DNA of 64,000 bases from Bordetella genomosp. 13 (GTDB lineage Bacteria; Pseudomonadota; Gammaproteobacteria; Burkholderiales; Burkholderiaceae_B): positions 682,001 to 746,000 of the forward strand of contig NZ_VEHL01000001.1 of the NCBI RefSeq assembly GCF_007679965.1. The letters run 5' to 3'. Positions within the stretch are counted from its first letter, which is position 1; each line of letters opens with the position of its first letter. Shown here one piece after another: positions 19,466-27,790 of this stretch. Both the position numbers and the translations under genes were made by a program. Below the pieces are notes generated by a model. That model was not told where the DNA came from. It searched no databases and saw only the letters and a program-made list of their open reading frames with translations.

Positions 19466-19894
19466 ATGTCCATACCCAAGCTGCTTCTGCGTTTCGCGCT
19501 GATCTACGTCGGGCTGCTGGTCGGCCTCACCGTGGTGCTGTTGCTGCTGCACATCGCCAGCACCACACCCGTGCGCATCGTCGCCCTGCTGACGGCCACC
19601 ATGGCCGTGTGCCAGAGCTTCGCCAAGCACAACGGGCGCTATTTCAACAGCCGGGAAAAGCTGCAGGCCATCGGCGGCATGGTGCTGATCGACCTAGTGC
19701 TTCAGCTGGGCGCGACGCTGCTGGCGTTCCAGCAGGCGGGTCTGGGCGGCGATGGCTCGCTGCACGTCGGCGCCTTCGTCGCCGTGATCGGCTTCTTCAC
19801 GCTGATCGACGTGTTGGTGATCCTGTTCTTCGTGTGGTTCATCGGCAGGCAGCACGCGAAGGAACAGGCCAGGATCGGCGGCACCGCCCCCTGA
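19466..19894 (+). CDS. small four-helix membrane protein, possible ABZJ_00895 family
   Basis: A 142-residue protein with four clear hydrophobic segments (about 8-30, 35-50, 65-85 and 103-130) and the basic loop FAKHNGRYFNSREKLQ between the second and third. The topology and this loop recall the ABZJ_00895 family of unknown function; I cannot confirm the match. The ATG at 19466 is preferred, although one at 19451 is in frame; neither has a strong ribosome site. It follows the last glycosyltransferase by 89 nt and ends 45 nt before the convergent pgi gene. There is no evidence that it belongs to the polysaccharide pathway. Confidence 0.7.
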   Translation: MSIPKLLLRFALIYVGLLVGLTVVLLLLHIASTTPVRIVALLTATMAVCQSFAKHNGRYFNSREKLQAIGGMVLIDLVLQLGATLLAFQQAGLGGDGSLHVGAFVAVIGFFTLIDVLVILFFVWFIGRQHAKEQARIGGTAP

Positions 19895-19939
19895 GCCCGG
19901 GCTCGGGGCAGGCCGCCTGCGTGCGCCGGAGGCGCGTGC

Positions 19940-21511
19940 CTACTGCGGCGACTGCGCCAACGAGCGGATCCAGTGCTGCGTGGATACGTCGTCCCAGCCT
20001 TCCGCGCCGCCCCCTTCGACGTCCAGCTCGCGCACGATGCGCTGCGCCAGTTTCTTGCCGAACTCGACGCCCCATTGGTCGAAGGGGTTGATGCCCCACA
20101 GCACGCCCTGCGTGAACACCTTGTGCTCGTACAGCGCCAGCAGCGCGCCCAGCGCATGTGCCGTAAGCCGCGGCAGCACGATCAGGGTGGACGGCCGGCC
20201 GCCGGGATGCACGCGATGGCGGGCCAGGGTGGCGGCCTGGGCCGGATCGCCGGCCGCCGCCTGGGTTTCCCGCAGGGCCTCGTCCAGCGGCTTGCCGCTG
20301 AGCATGGCCGCGCGCTGCGCCAGGCAGTTCGCCATCAGGATGCGGTGGTTCTGCGCGTGCTCGTGGTCGGCCTGCTGGCACACCACGAAATCCACCGGCG
20401 CGCCCTTGGCGTCCTGGTGCAGCCACTGGAAGAACGTGTGCTGGCAGTCGGTGCCCGTCATGCCCCACACGACCGGGCCGGTGTCGACGCCGACCGGCGA
20501 GCCGTCGGCGGTGACGGCCTTGCCCAGCGATTCCATCTCCAGCTGCTGCGCCCACGGCACCAGGTGCGCGAGCCGCGAGTCATACGGCAGGATGGCCAGC
20601 GAGCCATAGTGCAGCACGTTGCGGTTGGCCAGGCCCGCCAGCGCCATCTGCACCGGCGCGTTTTCGGCCGGCGGCGCGGTCAGGAAGTGCTGGTCCATGG
20701 CCTCGGCGCCGGCCAGCAGCTGCTCGACCGCGTCGCAGCCCAGGCCCAGCGCCACCGGCAGGCTGATGGACGACCACAGCGAATAGCGGCCACCCACCCA
20801 TTCCCAGAATGGGAAGATGTGGCCGTCGAGGATGCCTGCGCCACGCGCGGCTTCGACGTTGGCGGTGATCGCCACGACCTGCTTCATGGGCTCGGCCACG
20901 CCGGCCTGGCGCAGCCAGTCCAGCGCCACCGCCAGGTTGGCCAGGGGTTCGGTGGTGGTGAAGGATTTCGAAGCGATGATGATCAGCGTCTGCCGCGGAT
21001 CCAGCGTGGCCAGGGTCGAGCAGACGTCATGCGCGTCGACGTTGGACGCGAAGCGCACGTCGCGTTTCAGGCCGGCGTGGCGCAACGCCTGGATGGCCAG
21101 GCGCGGGCCCCAGTCGCTGCCGCCGATGCCCAGGTGCAGGACGTGGCGCCAGGCCTGGTCCGCGTCGGCCTGGGCGACGAACTCGCGCAGGTGCCGGCGT
21201 TCAGCCAGCACGGTGTCGGCCACCGCGGCCGGGGGATCGGTGGCGCGCAGGGCGGTATGCCAGGCGGGGCGGTCCTCGGTCCAGTTGACGTGGGCGCCGG
21301 AAAACAGCCCCGTGCGGGCGGCGTCGAAGCCTTGTTGCGACAGCAGCGCGGCGCCGGCCTGGTCCAGCGCGGGGGAGTGCGGTTGGGCCGTCAGGTCGAC
21401 CTGCAGGCCGCCGGCGGGCAGGATGCGCAAGTGGCGTCCGTCAAGCGGCGCGCTGCGTACGGCCTGGACGAAATCCAGCCAGGCCGGGCTCGAGGACAGT
21501 GAAGTGGACAT
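19940..21511 (-). CDS. pgi: glucose-6-phosphate isomerase
   Basis: Interconverts glucose-6-P and fructose-6-P. The 523 residues carry the classic signatures LGIGGSDWGPRLA (phosphate loop, about 127-139), ASKSFTTTEPLAN, FWEWVGGRYSLWSSI (about 246-260) and the C-terminal GVLWGINPFDQWGVEFGKKLA. It lies 19 nt downstream of a phosphohexomutase, so the pair feeds sugar-phosphate precursors toward nucleotide sugars. This is in keeping with the adjacent polysaccharide locus, although both are also housekeeping genes. Confidence 0.97.
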   Translation of the reverse strand: MSTSLSSSPAWLDFVQAVRSAPLDGRHLRILPAGGLQVDLTAQPHSPALDQAGAALLSQQGFDAARTGLFSGAHVNWTEDRPAWHTALRATDPPAAVADTVLAERRHLREFVAQADADQAWRHVLHLGIGGSDWGPRLAIQALRHAGLKRDVRFASNVDAHDVCSTLATLDPRQTLIIIASKSFTTTEPLANLAVALDWLRQAGVAEPMKQVVAITANVEAARGAGILDGHIFPFWEWVGGRYSLWSSISLPVALGLGCDAVEQLLAGAEAMDQHFLTAPPAENAPVQMALAGLANRNVLHYGSLAILPYDSRLAHLVPWAQQLEMESLGKAVTADGSPVGVDTGPVVWGMTGTDCQHTFFQWLHQDAKGAPVDFVVCQQADHEHAQNHRILMANCLAQRAAMLSGKPLDEALRETQAAAGDPAQAATLARHRVHPGGRPSTLIVLPRLTAHALGALLALYEHKVFTQGVLWGINPFDQWGVEFGKKLAQRIVRELDVEGGGAEGWDDVSTQHWIRSLAQSPQ

Positions 21512-21530
21512 CGTGGCGTAGCAGTTGGCG

Positions 21531-22916
21531 TCAGAAGGGGAGACGGGCCTGCGGCGCGAGCTTGAGCAGTTCGCGGCGGAAGTTGTCCTGGATGCGGTTG
21601 AGCGCGGCCTGGTCGTCGGCCTCGAAGCGCAGCACGACCACCGGCGTGGTGTTCGAGGCGCGCGCCAGGCCGAAGCCGTCCGGATACTCGGCGCGCACGC
21701 CGTCGATGGTGACCACGCGCGTGGTGCCGTCGAAGCTGCCTTGCGATTGCAACTGGCGGATCAGCGCGTGCGGCTGGCCTTCCTCCATCTCGATCTTCAG
21801 TTCGGGCGTCGATAGGGCCTGCGGCAGCGCTTCCAGTTCCTGCGAGGGATCGGCGTTGCGCGACACGATCTCCAGCAGGCGTGCCGCGGTGTACAGGCCG
21901 TCATCGAAGCCGTACCAGCGTTCCTTGAAGAAGATGTGGCCGCTCATCTCTCCGGCCAGCGGTGCGCCCGTCTCGGCCAGCTTGGCCTTGACCAGCGAGT
22001 GGCCGGTCTGCCACATGAGCGGCACGCCGCCGGCGGCCTCGACGGCCAGGCCAACGTGTCGGCTGCACTTCACGTCGTAGATGATCGTGCCGCCCGGCAC
22101 GCGCGTGAGCACGTCGCGCGCCAGCAGGATCAGTTGGCGGTCGGGCCAGATGATCTGGCCGGACTTGGTGACCACGCCGAGGCGGTCGCCGTCGCCGTCG
22201 AAGGCCAGGCCGATCTCGCAGTCGCTCTCGGCCACGTGCTTGATCAGCGCCTCGAGGTTGTGCGGATCGGCGGGGTCCGGATGATGGTTGGGGAAGTTGC
22301 CGTCGACCTCGCAGTACAGCTCGTCGATGTCGCAGCCCAGCTGGCGCAGCAGCTGGGGCGCCACCGCGCCGGCCACGCCGTTGCCGCAGTCCACCGCGAT
22401 CTTCATGGGGCGCGCCAGCTTGACGTCGGACACCACGCGCTGCACGTACTCGGGGATCAGGTCCAGCTTGCGGTGCGCGCCGCGCTGGGCCGCCGGCTGC
22501 GCCTGCTGCATCTCGGCGCGCAGGCCCTGCACTTCGTCGCCGTACAGGGCCTTGCCGCCCAGCATCATCTTGAAGCCGTTGTACTTGGGCGGGTTGTGGC
22601 TGCCGGTGATGGCCACGCCGGTGCCCGTGCCCTGCGTATAGGCCGCGTAGTACACCAGCGGGGTCGGGACCTGGCCGATGTCCAGCGTGTCGACGCCGCC
22701 GGCGCACAGGCCGTCCACCAGCGCGTCGGACAGCGACGGGCTGCTGAGCCGGCCGTCCCGGCCGACCACCACCGCGGCGATGCCAGCGTGGCGCGCGCGC
22801 GCGGCCAGGGCAAGCCCCAGGCCGCGGGCGAATGCCGGATCGATCTGGTCGGGAACGGTGCCCCGGATGTCGTACGCCTTGAAGACGGAAGCGGGAAACT
22901 GCGCCTGATCGGTCAC
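21531..22916 (-). CDS. phosphomannomutase/phosphoglucomutase (AlgC type)
   Basis: Alpha-D-phosphohexomutase of 461 residues moving phosphate between C6 and C1 of glucose or mannose. All four domain signatures are visible: the phosphoserine loop AITGSHNPPKYNG (about residues 102-114), the metal-binding DGDGDRLG (about 240-247), the sugar-binding GEMSGHIFF (about 324-332) and the phosphate-binding RASNTTP near the C-terminus. The N-terminal KAYDIRGT is characteristic of the AlgC/PMM-PGM subgroup. It is followed by pgi 19 nt downstream. It shares a 251-nt divergent upstream region with the FAD oxidase. Confidence 0.94.
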   Translation of the reverse strand: MTDQAQFPASVFKAYDIRGTVPDQIDPAFARGLGLALAARARHAGIAAVVVGRDGRLSSPSLSDALVDGLCAGGVDTLDIGQVPTPLVYYAAYTQGTGTGVAITGSHNPPKYNGFKMMLGGKALYGDEVQGLRAEMQQAQPAAQRGAHRKLDLIPEYVQRVVSDVKLARPMKIAVDCGNGVAGAVAPQLLRQLGCDIDELYCEVDGNFPNHHPDPADPHNLEALIKHVAESDCEIGLAFDGDGDRLGVVTKSGQIIWPDRQLILLARDVLTRVPGGTIIYDVKCSRHVGLAVEAAGGVPLMWQTGHSLVKAKLAETGAPLAGEMSGHIFFKERWYGFDDGLYTAARLLEIVSRNADPSQELEALPQALSTPELKIEMEEGQPHALIRQLQSQGSFDGTTRVVTIDGVRAEYPDGFGLARASNTTPVVVLRFEADDQAALNRIQDNFRRELLKLAPQARLPF

Positions 22917-23167
22917 GGAAAGCCTCGTGCAATGGGTAAGAGTCGGATCGGACCCTCGTGGGGTGCCGTTACAAAACCGATTATCTACGATTCGGCAGCG
23001 AAGGATAGGGCGCGAAAATTACCAGGCGTTGCAGTCGTATCCCGGGCCGCAGGTTTTTCCCTGGGCGGCGGGCCGTCCGCCCGGCATCTTCCACCAAACG
23101 GCGTAACCTACAATAGCCCGCATTTCCGTATTCCCGGGCCCGTGGGTCCGTTGCGAGTGTGCCCGCC

Positions 23168-24583
23168 ATGACGCTGCTATCCGAACTGCAAACCCTGCTG
23201 GGCCCGGACCACGTGCTGCAAGGCGAGGACGCGGCTCCCTACGTGCTGGACTGGCGGCGCCGCTACCAGGGCGCCGCGCTGGCCGTGGTGCGGCCGGGCA
23301 GCACCGAGGCCGTGGCCGAGGTCGTGCGGGCCTGCGCCCGGCACGGGGTGCCGGTGGTGCCTCAGGGCGGCAATACCGGCCTGTGCGGCGGCGCCACGCC
23401 AGACGGTTCGGGCCGCGCGGTGGTGCTATCTACGACGCGCCTGAACCGCGTGCGGGCCATCGACACCGACAACGACACCATCACGGTCGAGGCCGGCTGC
23501 GTGCTGCAGGCCGTGCAGCAGGCCGCCGAAGGCGCCGGCCGCCTGTTCCCGCTCAGCCTGGCCGCGCAGGGCAGCTGCACCATCGGCGGCAATCTCGCCA
23601 CCAACGCCGGCGGCACCCAGGTGCTGCGCTATGGCAATGCCCGCGAACTGGCGCTGGGCCTGGAGGTGGTCACCGCCGAGGGCGAGATCTGGAATGGTCT
23701 GCGCGGCCTGCGCAAGGACAACACCGGTTACGACCTGCGCGACCTGTACGTGGGCAGCGAGGGCACGCTGGGCATCATCACCGCCGCCACCCTCAAGCTG
23801 TATCCGCGGCCGGTCGCCACCTGCACCGCGCTGTTGACGCTGGCGGGCGTGGCCGAGGCCGTCGAGCTGCTGTCGCGCGCCCGCGCCGGCTTCGGCGCCT
23901 CGCTGACCGGCTTCGAACTGATGGCGGGCGATTGCCTGCAGGGCGTGGTCAGGCTGTTTCCCCAGCAGCGCCTGCCGTTCGAGGGCGCGTCCGCGCAATC
24001 GCCGTGGTTCGCGCTGCTGGAGCTGTCCGACAGCGAAAGCGAGACCCACGCGCGCGAACGCTTCGAGGCCGTGCTGTCGGCCGCCATCGAGGACGGACTG
24101 GTCACCGACGCGGCCATCGCCGCCAACCTGACGCAAAGCCAGGCCCTGTGGCACCTGCGCGAGAGCATTCCGCTGGCCGAGGCCGAGCTGGGCAAGGCCG
24201 TGAAGCACGACGTGTCGATCCCGATCTCGGCCATCGCGGGCTTCGTGGCCACCACCAACTCGCTGCTGCAGGCCGAGTTCCCCCAGGTGCGCAACGTGAT
24301 CTTCGGCCACCTGGGCGACGGCAACCTGCACTACAACGTGGCGCGCGCCCCGGGCCAGACCGAGGCCGAGCTGCTGGCCCTGCAGCCCCGCATCTACGAC
24401 GTGGTGCATGCCAGCGTGATGGCGCACCAGGGCTCGATCAGCGCCGAGCACGGCGTGGGGCAGCTCAAGCGCGACGAGTTGCCGCGCTACAAGAGCGCGG
24501 TGGAACTGGCCCTGATGAAGCGCATCAAGCAGGCGCTCGATCCCCATGGCCTGTTCAATCCCGGCAAGGTCCTGCAATCCTAG
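23168..24583 (+). CDS. FAD-linked oxidase, D-2-hydroxyacid dehydrogenase family
   Basis: A 471-residue flavoprotein with an N-terminal PCMH/FAD_binding_4 domain (PQGGNTGLCGGATPDG, GSCTIGGNLATNAGGTQVLRYG, VGSEGTLGIIT) and a C-terminal FAD-oxidase_C domain (HDVSIPIS, FGHLGDGNLHYNV, SAEHGVGQLKRDEL). Such enzymes oxidise D-2-hydroxyglutarate, D-lactate or similar acids and pass electrons to a carrier. The ATG at 23168 is chosen; a GTG at 23159 would add three residues. It is 8 nt ahead of a response-regulator gene, so the three genes may be co-transcribed. A TACAAT -10-like hexamer is at 23109-23114. Confidence 0.9.
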   Translation: MTLLSELQTLLGPDHVLQGEDAAPYVLDWRRRYQGAALAVVRPGSTEAVAEVVRACARHGVPVVPQGGNTGLCGGATPDGSGRAVVLSTTRLNRVRAIDTDNDTITVEAGCVLQAVQQAAEGAGRLFPLSLAAQGSCTIGGNLATNAGGTQVLRYGNARELALGLEVVTAEGEIWNGLRGLRKDNTGYDLRDLYVGSEGTLGIITAATLKLYPRPVATCTALLTLAGVAEAVELLSRARAGFGASLTGFELMAGDCLQGVVRLFPQQRLPFEGASAQSPWFALLELSDSESETHARERFEAVLSAAIEDGLVTDAAIAANLTQSQALWHLRESIPLAEAELGKAVKHDVSIPISAIAGFVATTNSLLQAEFPQVRNVIFGHLGDGNLHYNVARAPGQTEAELLALQPRIYDVVHASVMAHQGSISAEHGVGQLKRDELPRYKSAVELALMKRIKQALDPHGLFNPGKVLQS

Positions 24584-24591
24584 GAGCCGCC

Positions 24592-25299
24592 ATGGCCGAT
24601 CCGCAGAATCGCAGCTACCGCGTGCTGATCGTCGAGGACGATCTCACCATCGCCGGCAACCTGTTCTCGTACCTGGAGGTGCGCGGCTTCGTCAGCGACG
24701 CCGCGTACGACGGCCGCACCGCGCTGGCCATGCTGACGCGCCAGCCGTTCGACGCCGTGGTGCTGGACGTGGGCCTGCCCGCCATGGACGGCTATGCCGT
24801 GCTGCATGCGCTGCGCAACGAGCATCGCCTGGACGTGCCCGTGCTGATGCTGACCGCGCGCGACACGCTGGACGACAAGCTGGCCGGCTTCGCCCACGGC
24901 GTGGACGACTACCTGACCAAGCCGTTCGCGCTGGCCGAGGTCGAGGCGCGCCTGCTGGCGCTGATCCAGCGCTCGCGCGGCGGCGTGGTCAACGCGGTGC
25001 GCAAGTTCGGCCCGCTGCAGATGGACGGCCGCACGCGCGTGGTCAGCGTGCACGGCAAGCCGGTGCACCTGGCGCGCAAATCGGTGGCCATCGTCGAGAT
25101 CCTGCTGCGCGATCCTGGCCGCGTGGTCCAGCGCACCGAACTGGAAGACGCGCTGTGGGGCGACGAGCCGCCGTCCACCTATGCGCTGCGCAGCCAGATG
25201 CACCTGCTGCGCCGAGCGCTGGCCGAGGCCGGCTTCGACGGCATCGAGACCGTGCACGGCACCGGCTGGCGCCTCACCGAGGAGCCCCGGGATTCATGA
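24592..25299 (+). CDS. OmpR-family response regulator
   Basis: A 235-residue two-component regulator. The receiver domain has acidic pocket D16-D17, phospho-acceptor D59 in VVLDVGLPAMDG, the Thr in LMLTARD (near 88) and the Lys in LTKPFA (near 110). The C-terminal winged helix spans roughly 135-230, ending VHGTGWRLTEE. TAGGAG lies just before the ATG. Its stop codon is the first three bases of the 60-bp junction repeat, and an ATG overlaps it (ATGA, 25296-25299), opening a 21-codon relay frame that runs to the histidine kinase. Target genes are unknown. Confidence 0.92.
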   Translation: MADPQNRSYRVLIVEDDLTIAGNLFSYLEVRGFVSDAAYDGRTALAMLTRQPFDAVVLDVGLPAMDGYAVLHALRNEHRLDVPVLMLTARDTLDDKLAGFAHGVDDYLTKPFALAEVEARLLALIQRSRGGVVNAVRKFGPLQMDGRTRVVSVHGKPVHLARKSVAIVEILLRDPGRVVQRTELEDALWGDEPPSTYALRSQMHLLRRALAEAGFDGIETVHGTGWRLTEEPRDS

Positions 25300-25361
25300 G
25301 CCCGCCGAGCCGCCTCAAGGGCGAATACCGGAGCGCGCAGCGCGGAGGTATATCAGAATGA
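25296..25361 (+). CDS. 21-codon relay ORF made by the junction repeat
   Basis: This ATG overlaps the regulator's stop (ATGA). The frame reads MSPPSRLKGEYRSAQ and six more residues, and ends at a TGA that itself overlaps the kinase ATG (ATGA, 25358-25361). The peptide is the N-terminal part of the same repeat that begins the CoA-transferase frame at 33613; a 2-bp length difference shifts it so that it terminates exactly at the kinase start. GGAGG at 25344-25348 serves the kinase. Its likely role is translational coupling rather than a functional peptide (inference). It is too short to be certain that it is translated. Confidence 0.5.
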   Translation: MSPPSRLKGEYRSAQRGGISE

Positions 25362-25397
25362 CCCCGCCGAGCCGCCTCAAGCGCGAAGGTACGCTGG
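25297..25397 (+). repeat. junction repeat, locus A: one full (62 bp) and one deleted (39 bp) unit
   Basis: Unit 1 runs from the regulator's TGA (25297) to 25358. Unit 2 (25359-25397) starts TGACCCCGCCGAGCCGCCTC and lacks 21 internal bp (seven codons) relative to the full unit, ending with GAAGGTACGCTGG before the next GTGAGC. Both match the 60-bp units at 33614-33733. Each copy offers a ribosome site plus an overlapping start/stop, so the kinase has two candidate starts, ATG 25358 and GTG 25397. Confidence 0.88.
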
Positions 25398-26710
25398 TGA
25401 GCCGCGCATCCCTGACGCAGCGCGTGGTGTGGGCGCTGACGGGCACGGTGGCCGTCTTCGTGACCGCCCTGGCCCTGCTCTCATACCTCACGTTCGACCA
25501 GATGGAAGACGATCTGGTCAACGACATCCTCAACAACGAGACCCAGCGCCTGCTGCAGCACATCGCGGCCAACGACGAGGACGTGCCCAGTTACCAGCCC
25601 ACCGAGCTGGGCGCCGCAATGCGCGCCTGGCTGCGCCGTCCCGGGCAGCAGCAGGTCGAGGCGGACGAAGATTTCCCGGAAACCCTGCGGCCCCTGGACG
25701 CGGGCCTGCACCTGATCGAGCCGGGTCCCGAGACCTGGCACGTCACTGTCAGCGACACCTCCCTGGGCCGGCTGTACGTGGTGTACGACGCCACCGACAA
25801 CGAAGGGCGCGTGCGCGACTTCGGCCTGTTCGTGCTGGGCGTGGGCGCGATCTGCATCGTGGCGGCCTATGCCATGTCGCGCCGCGTGGCCGGCGTGGCC
25901 GTGGGGCCGCTGCTGGAGGTCACGCGCCGGCTGAGCGCATGGGCGCCGGCCGAATCCGAATTGCCCGTGGCTGCCCGCACCGACGAGCCGGGACAGCTGA
26001 TGGAAGCCTTCAACCGGGTGCAGAGCCAGGTCGAACGCTACATCGCGCGCGAACGCGAGTTTTCGTCCAACCTGAGCCACGAGGTGCGCACGCCGCTGGC
26101 CGCCATCCGCTCCGACAGCGAAATGGTGCTGCTGACGCAGGACCTGCGCGACGATCCGCGCACGCGCCTCAAGCGCATCATGGAGAACGTCGACGTGATC
26201 GTGGCCACGCTGCAGAGCGCACGCGCGCTGGCAAGCGACAAGCCCGGCCGCGCGGAAGAGGTCAACCTGGCCTCGTGCATGGACGACGCCTGGCGCGGCA
26301 TGGAAGACGCCGCCGCGGCCGCCGGCCTGTCGATGTACAACGACATCGCGCCCGGCGCCACGTACACCCTGGACCGCTACGCGCTGCTGATCGTGCTGCG
26401 CAACCTGGTGCGCAACGCCATCGAGCATGCCGCGCCCGCCACGCTGCGCGCGGCGATGGCCGAACCAGGCACCATGACGCTGCGCGACAACGGCCGTGGC
26501 ATCCCGTCCGCCGAGCTGCCGCTGGTGTTCCTGCGCTACTACAGCAGCCGGCTGCGCGACGCGGCCGGCGCGTCCGGCGACGAGATGCCGCGCGGCCTGG
26601 GCCTGGCCATCGCCAAGCGGGTCTGCGACATGCAGGGCTGGAAGCTGGACGTGGTGTCCGCCGTGGACGGCCCCGACCGCGGCACGTGCTTCACGGTGCG
26701 GTTCTCGTAG
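25358..26710 (+). CDS. sensor histidine kinase, partner of the upstream regulator
   Basis: Inner-membrane kinase of 450 residues (from ATG 25358). TM1 is about 24-44, followed by a roughly 110-residue periplasmic domain and TM2 about 155-175. A HAMP-like linker precedes the dimerisation helix with phospho-acceptor H241 (SNLSHEVRTPLAAIR), then the ATPase domain with NLVRNAIEHA (N box), DNGRGIP (G1) and GLGLAIAKRV (G2). The first 13 residues, MTPPSRLKREGTL, are encoded by the junction repeat. The true start may be GTG 25397, which has GAAGG upstream and opens VSRASLTQR. The signal sensed is unknown. Confidence 0.9.
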   Translation: MTPPSRLKREGTLVSRASLTQRVVWALTGTVAVFVTALALLSYLTFDQMEDDLVNDILNNETQRLLQHIAANDEDVPSYQPTELGAAMRAWLRRPGQQQVEADEDFPETLRPLDAGLHLIEPGPETWHVTVSDTSLGRLYVVYDATDNEGRVRDFGLFVLGVGAICIVAAYAMSRRVAGVAVGPLLEVTRRLSAWAPAESELPVAARTDEPGQLMEAFNRVQSQVERYIAREREFSSNLSHEVRTPLAAIRSDSEMVLLTQDLRDDPRTRLKRIMENVDVIVATLQSARALASDKPGRAEEVNLASCMDDAWRGMEDAAAAAGLSMYNDIAPGATYTLDRYALLIVLRNLVRNAIEHAAPATLRAAMAEPGTMTLRDNGRGIPSAELPLVFLRYYSSRLRDAAGASGDEMPRGLGLAIAKRVCDMQGWKLDVVSAVDGPDRGTCFTVRFS

Positions 26711-26750
26711 CAAGACGGCGCCGTCTTCCCAAGATGCAACAGCGTGCCGC

Positions 26751-27653
26751 CTACCCTGCGTAAGGGGTTTCAGGCAGGCCGCGCACGCCCGGCCGCAGTG
26801 CGTAGACCGCGCCGTCCGGTGCGTCGTCGGCGGCGCCCGGCGCGCGGATGCTGGTGACGAACAGCGTGGAGAGGTCGCTGTCTCCGAAGGCGCACATGGC
26901 AACGCGCGGAACCGGCACCGACAGCGTGCGGTCCAGGCGGCCGTCCGGCGTATAGCGGTACACCTTGCCGGCCTCGTTGCCGCAGATCCAATAGCACCCA
27001 TCGGCATCCACGGCCGCGCCGTCCGGCCGCCCGGCGGGCAGGGATGCAATGAACACGCGGCGGCGGCTTGGCAGCCCCGTATCCGGGTCATAGTCGAAGG
27101 CCCATACCATCTGGCGCGACCCATGCGAGTCGGACAGGTACATGGTCGTGCCGCCGGGGCTGAAGGCCATGCCGTTGGACACCATCAGGCCATGGTCCAC
27201 GGGCGTGTCCAGCCGGCCGTCGGCATAACGGTACAGCCGACCGTGCGGCTGCGCCTGCGGCGTGTCGGGCACCATCGTTCCGGCCCAGAAGCGGCCCTGG
27301 CGGTCGCAGCGACCATCGTTGAATCGCATCGCGGGCGCCGCATGCCGGATCGTGGCGACGCGGCGCGGCAGGGGAGCCGCCTGTCCGGCCGTCAGATGCG
27401 GCAGTTCATGAATGCCGTCTTCCATGGCCAGCAGCCAGCCGCCCGGCCGCATGGCGATGCAGCCCGCCTGCTCGGGCAGCGACCATTGAGCGATCTGGGC
27501 ATCGACGGGCCGCCAGCGCCATAGTGTGCGGCCGGGGATGTCGGTCCAGTACATCGCCTGTTCTTCGGGATGCCAGATCGGGCTTTCGCCGACGCCGCAT
27601 CGCATGGCGCCGATACGCTCGACGTGGAGGCCGGCGGGAGGAGAAGAGCGCAT
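26751..27653 (-). CDS. SMP-30/gluconolactonase-family sugar lactonase
   Basis: A 300-residue six-bladed beta-propeller that probably hydrolyses a sugar-acid lactone. The metal ligands of the family are visible: Glu in CGVGESPIWHPEE, Asn in GLMVSNGMAFSPG and Asp in AGRPDGAAVDADG. The ATG at 27653 has GGAG five bases upstream and begins MRSSPPAGLHVE; a longer frame exists but lacks a ribosome site. It is transcribed divergently from an FCD-type GntR regulator across 137 nt, which suggests control by that regulator and by a sugar acid. No other sugar-acid genes are adjacent. Confidence 0.88.
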   Translation of the reverse strand: MRSSPPAGLHVERIGAMRCGVGESPIWHPEEQAMYWTDIPGRTLWRWRPVDAQIAQWSLPEQAGCIAMRPGGWLLAMEDGIHELPHLTAGQAAPLPRRVATIRHAAPAMRFNDGRCDRQGRFWAGTMVPDTPQAQPHGRLYRYADGRLDTPVDHGLMVSNGMAFSPGGTTMYLSDSHGSRQMVWAFDYDPDTGLPSRRRVFIASLPAGRPDGAAVDADGCYWICGNEAGKVYRYTPDGRLDRTLSVPVPRVAMCAFGDSDLSTLFVTSIRAPGAADDAPDGAVYALRPGVRGLPETPYAG

Positions 27654-27707
27654 GGGAACTCCGTCGGGACGAGGGATGCCGAGCTCAGGGTAAATATCAG
27701 TCCGGGG

Positions 27708-27739
27708 TGTGTCGTCGTACAACCCCCGAACAGTATAAT
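27708..27739 (+). promoter_or_regulatory. regulator promoter with putative FCD/GntR operator
   Basis: A perfect TATAAT -10 lies at 27734-27739, about 50 bp before the regulator's ATG, but the expected -35 position has no good hexamer. Instead the imperfect dyad TGTCGTCGTACA (about 27710-27721) occupies it. Its reverse complement begins TTGTACGAC, like known FCD-family operators. Autoregulation and shared control of the divergent lactonase gene are inferred. Confidence 0.45.
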
Positions 27740-27790
27740 GACCGCAAAATTCTACCCCTCAAGCGCTTCTTGCGTCCGGGATACCCTCGA

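Noticed and set aside
26711..26730. Perfect palindrome AAGACGGCGCCGTCTT after the kinase gene as terminator
   Set aside because: It has no loop spacer and no following T-run; it may act as a weak pause or be chance.
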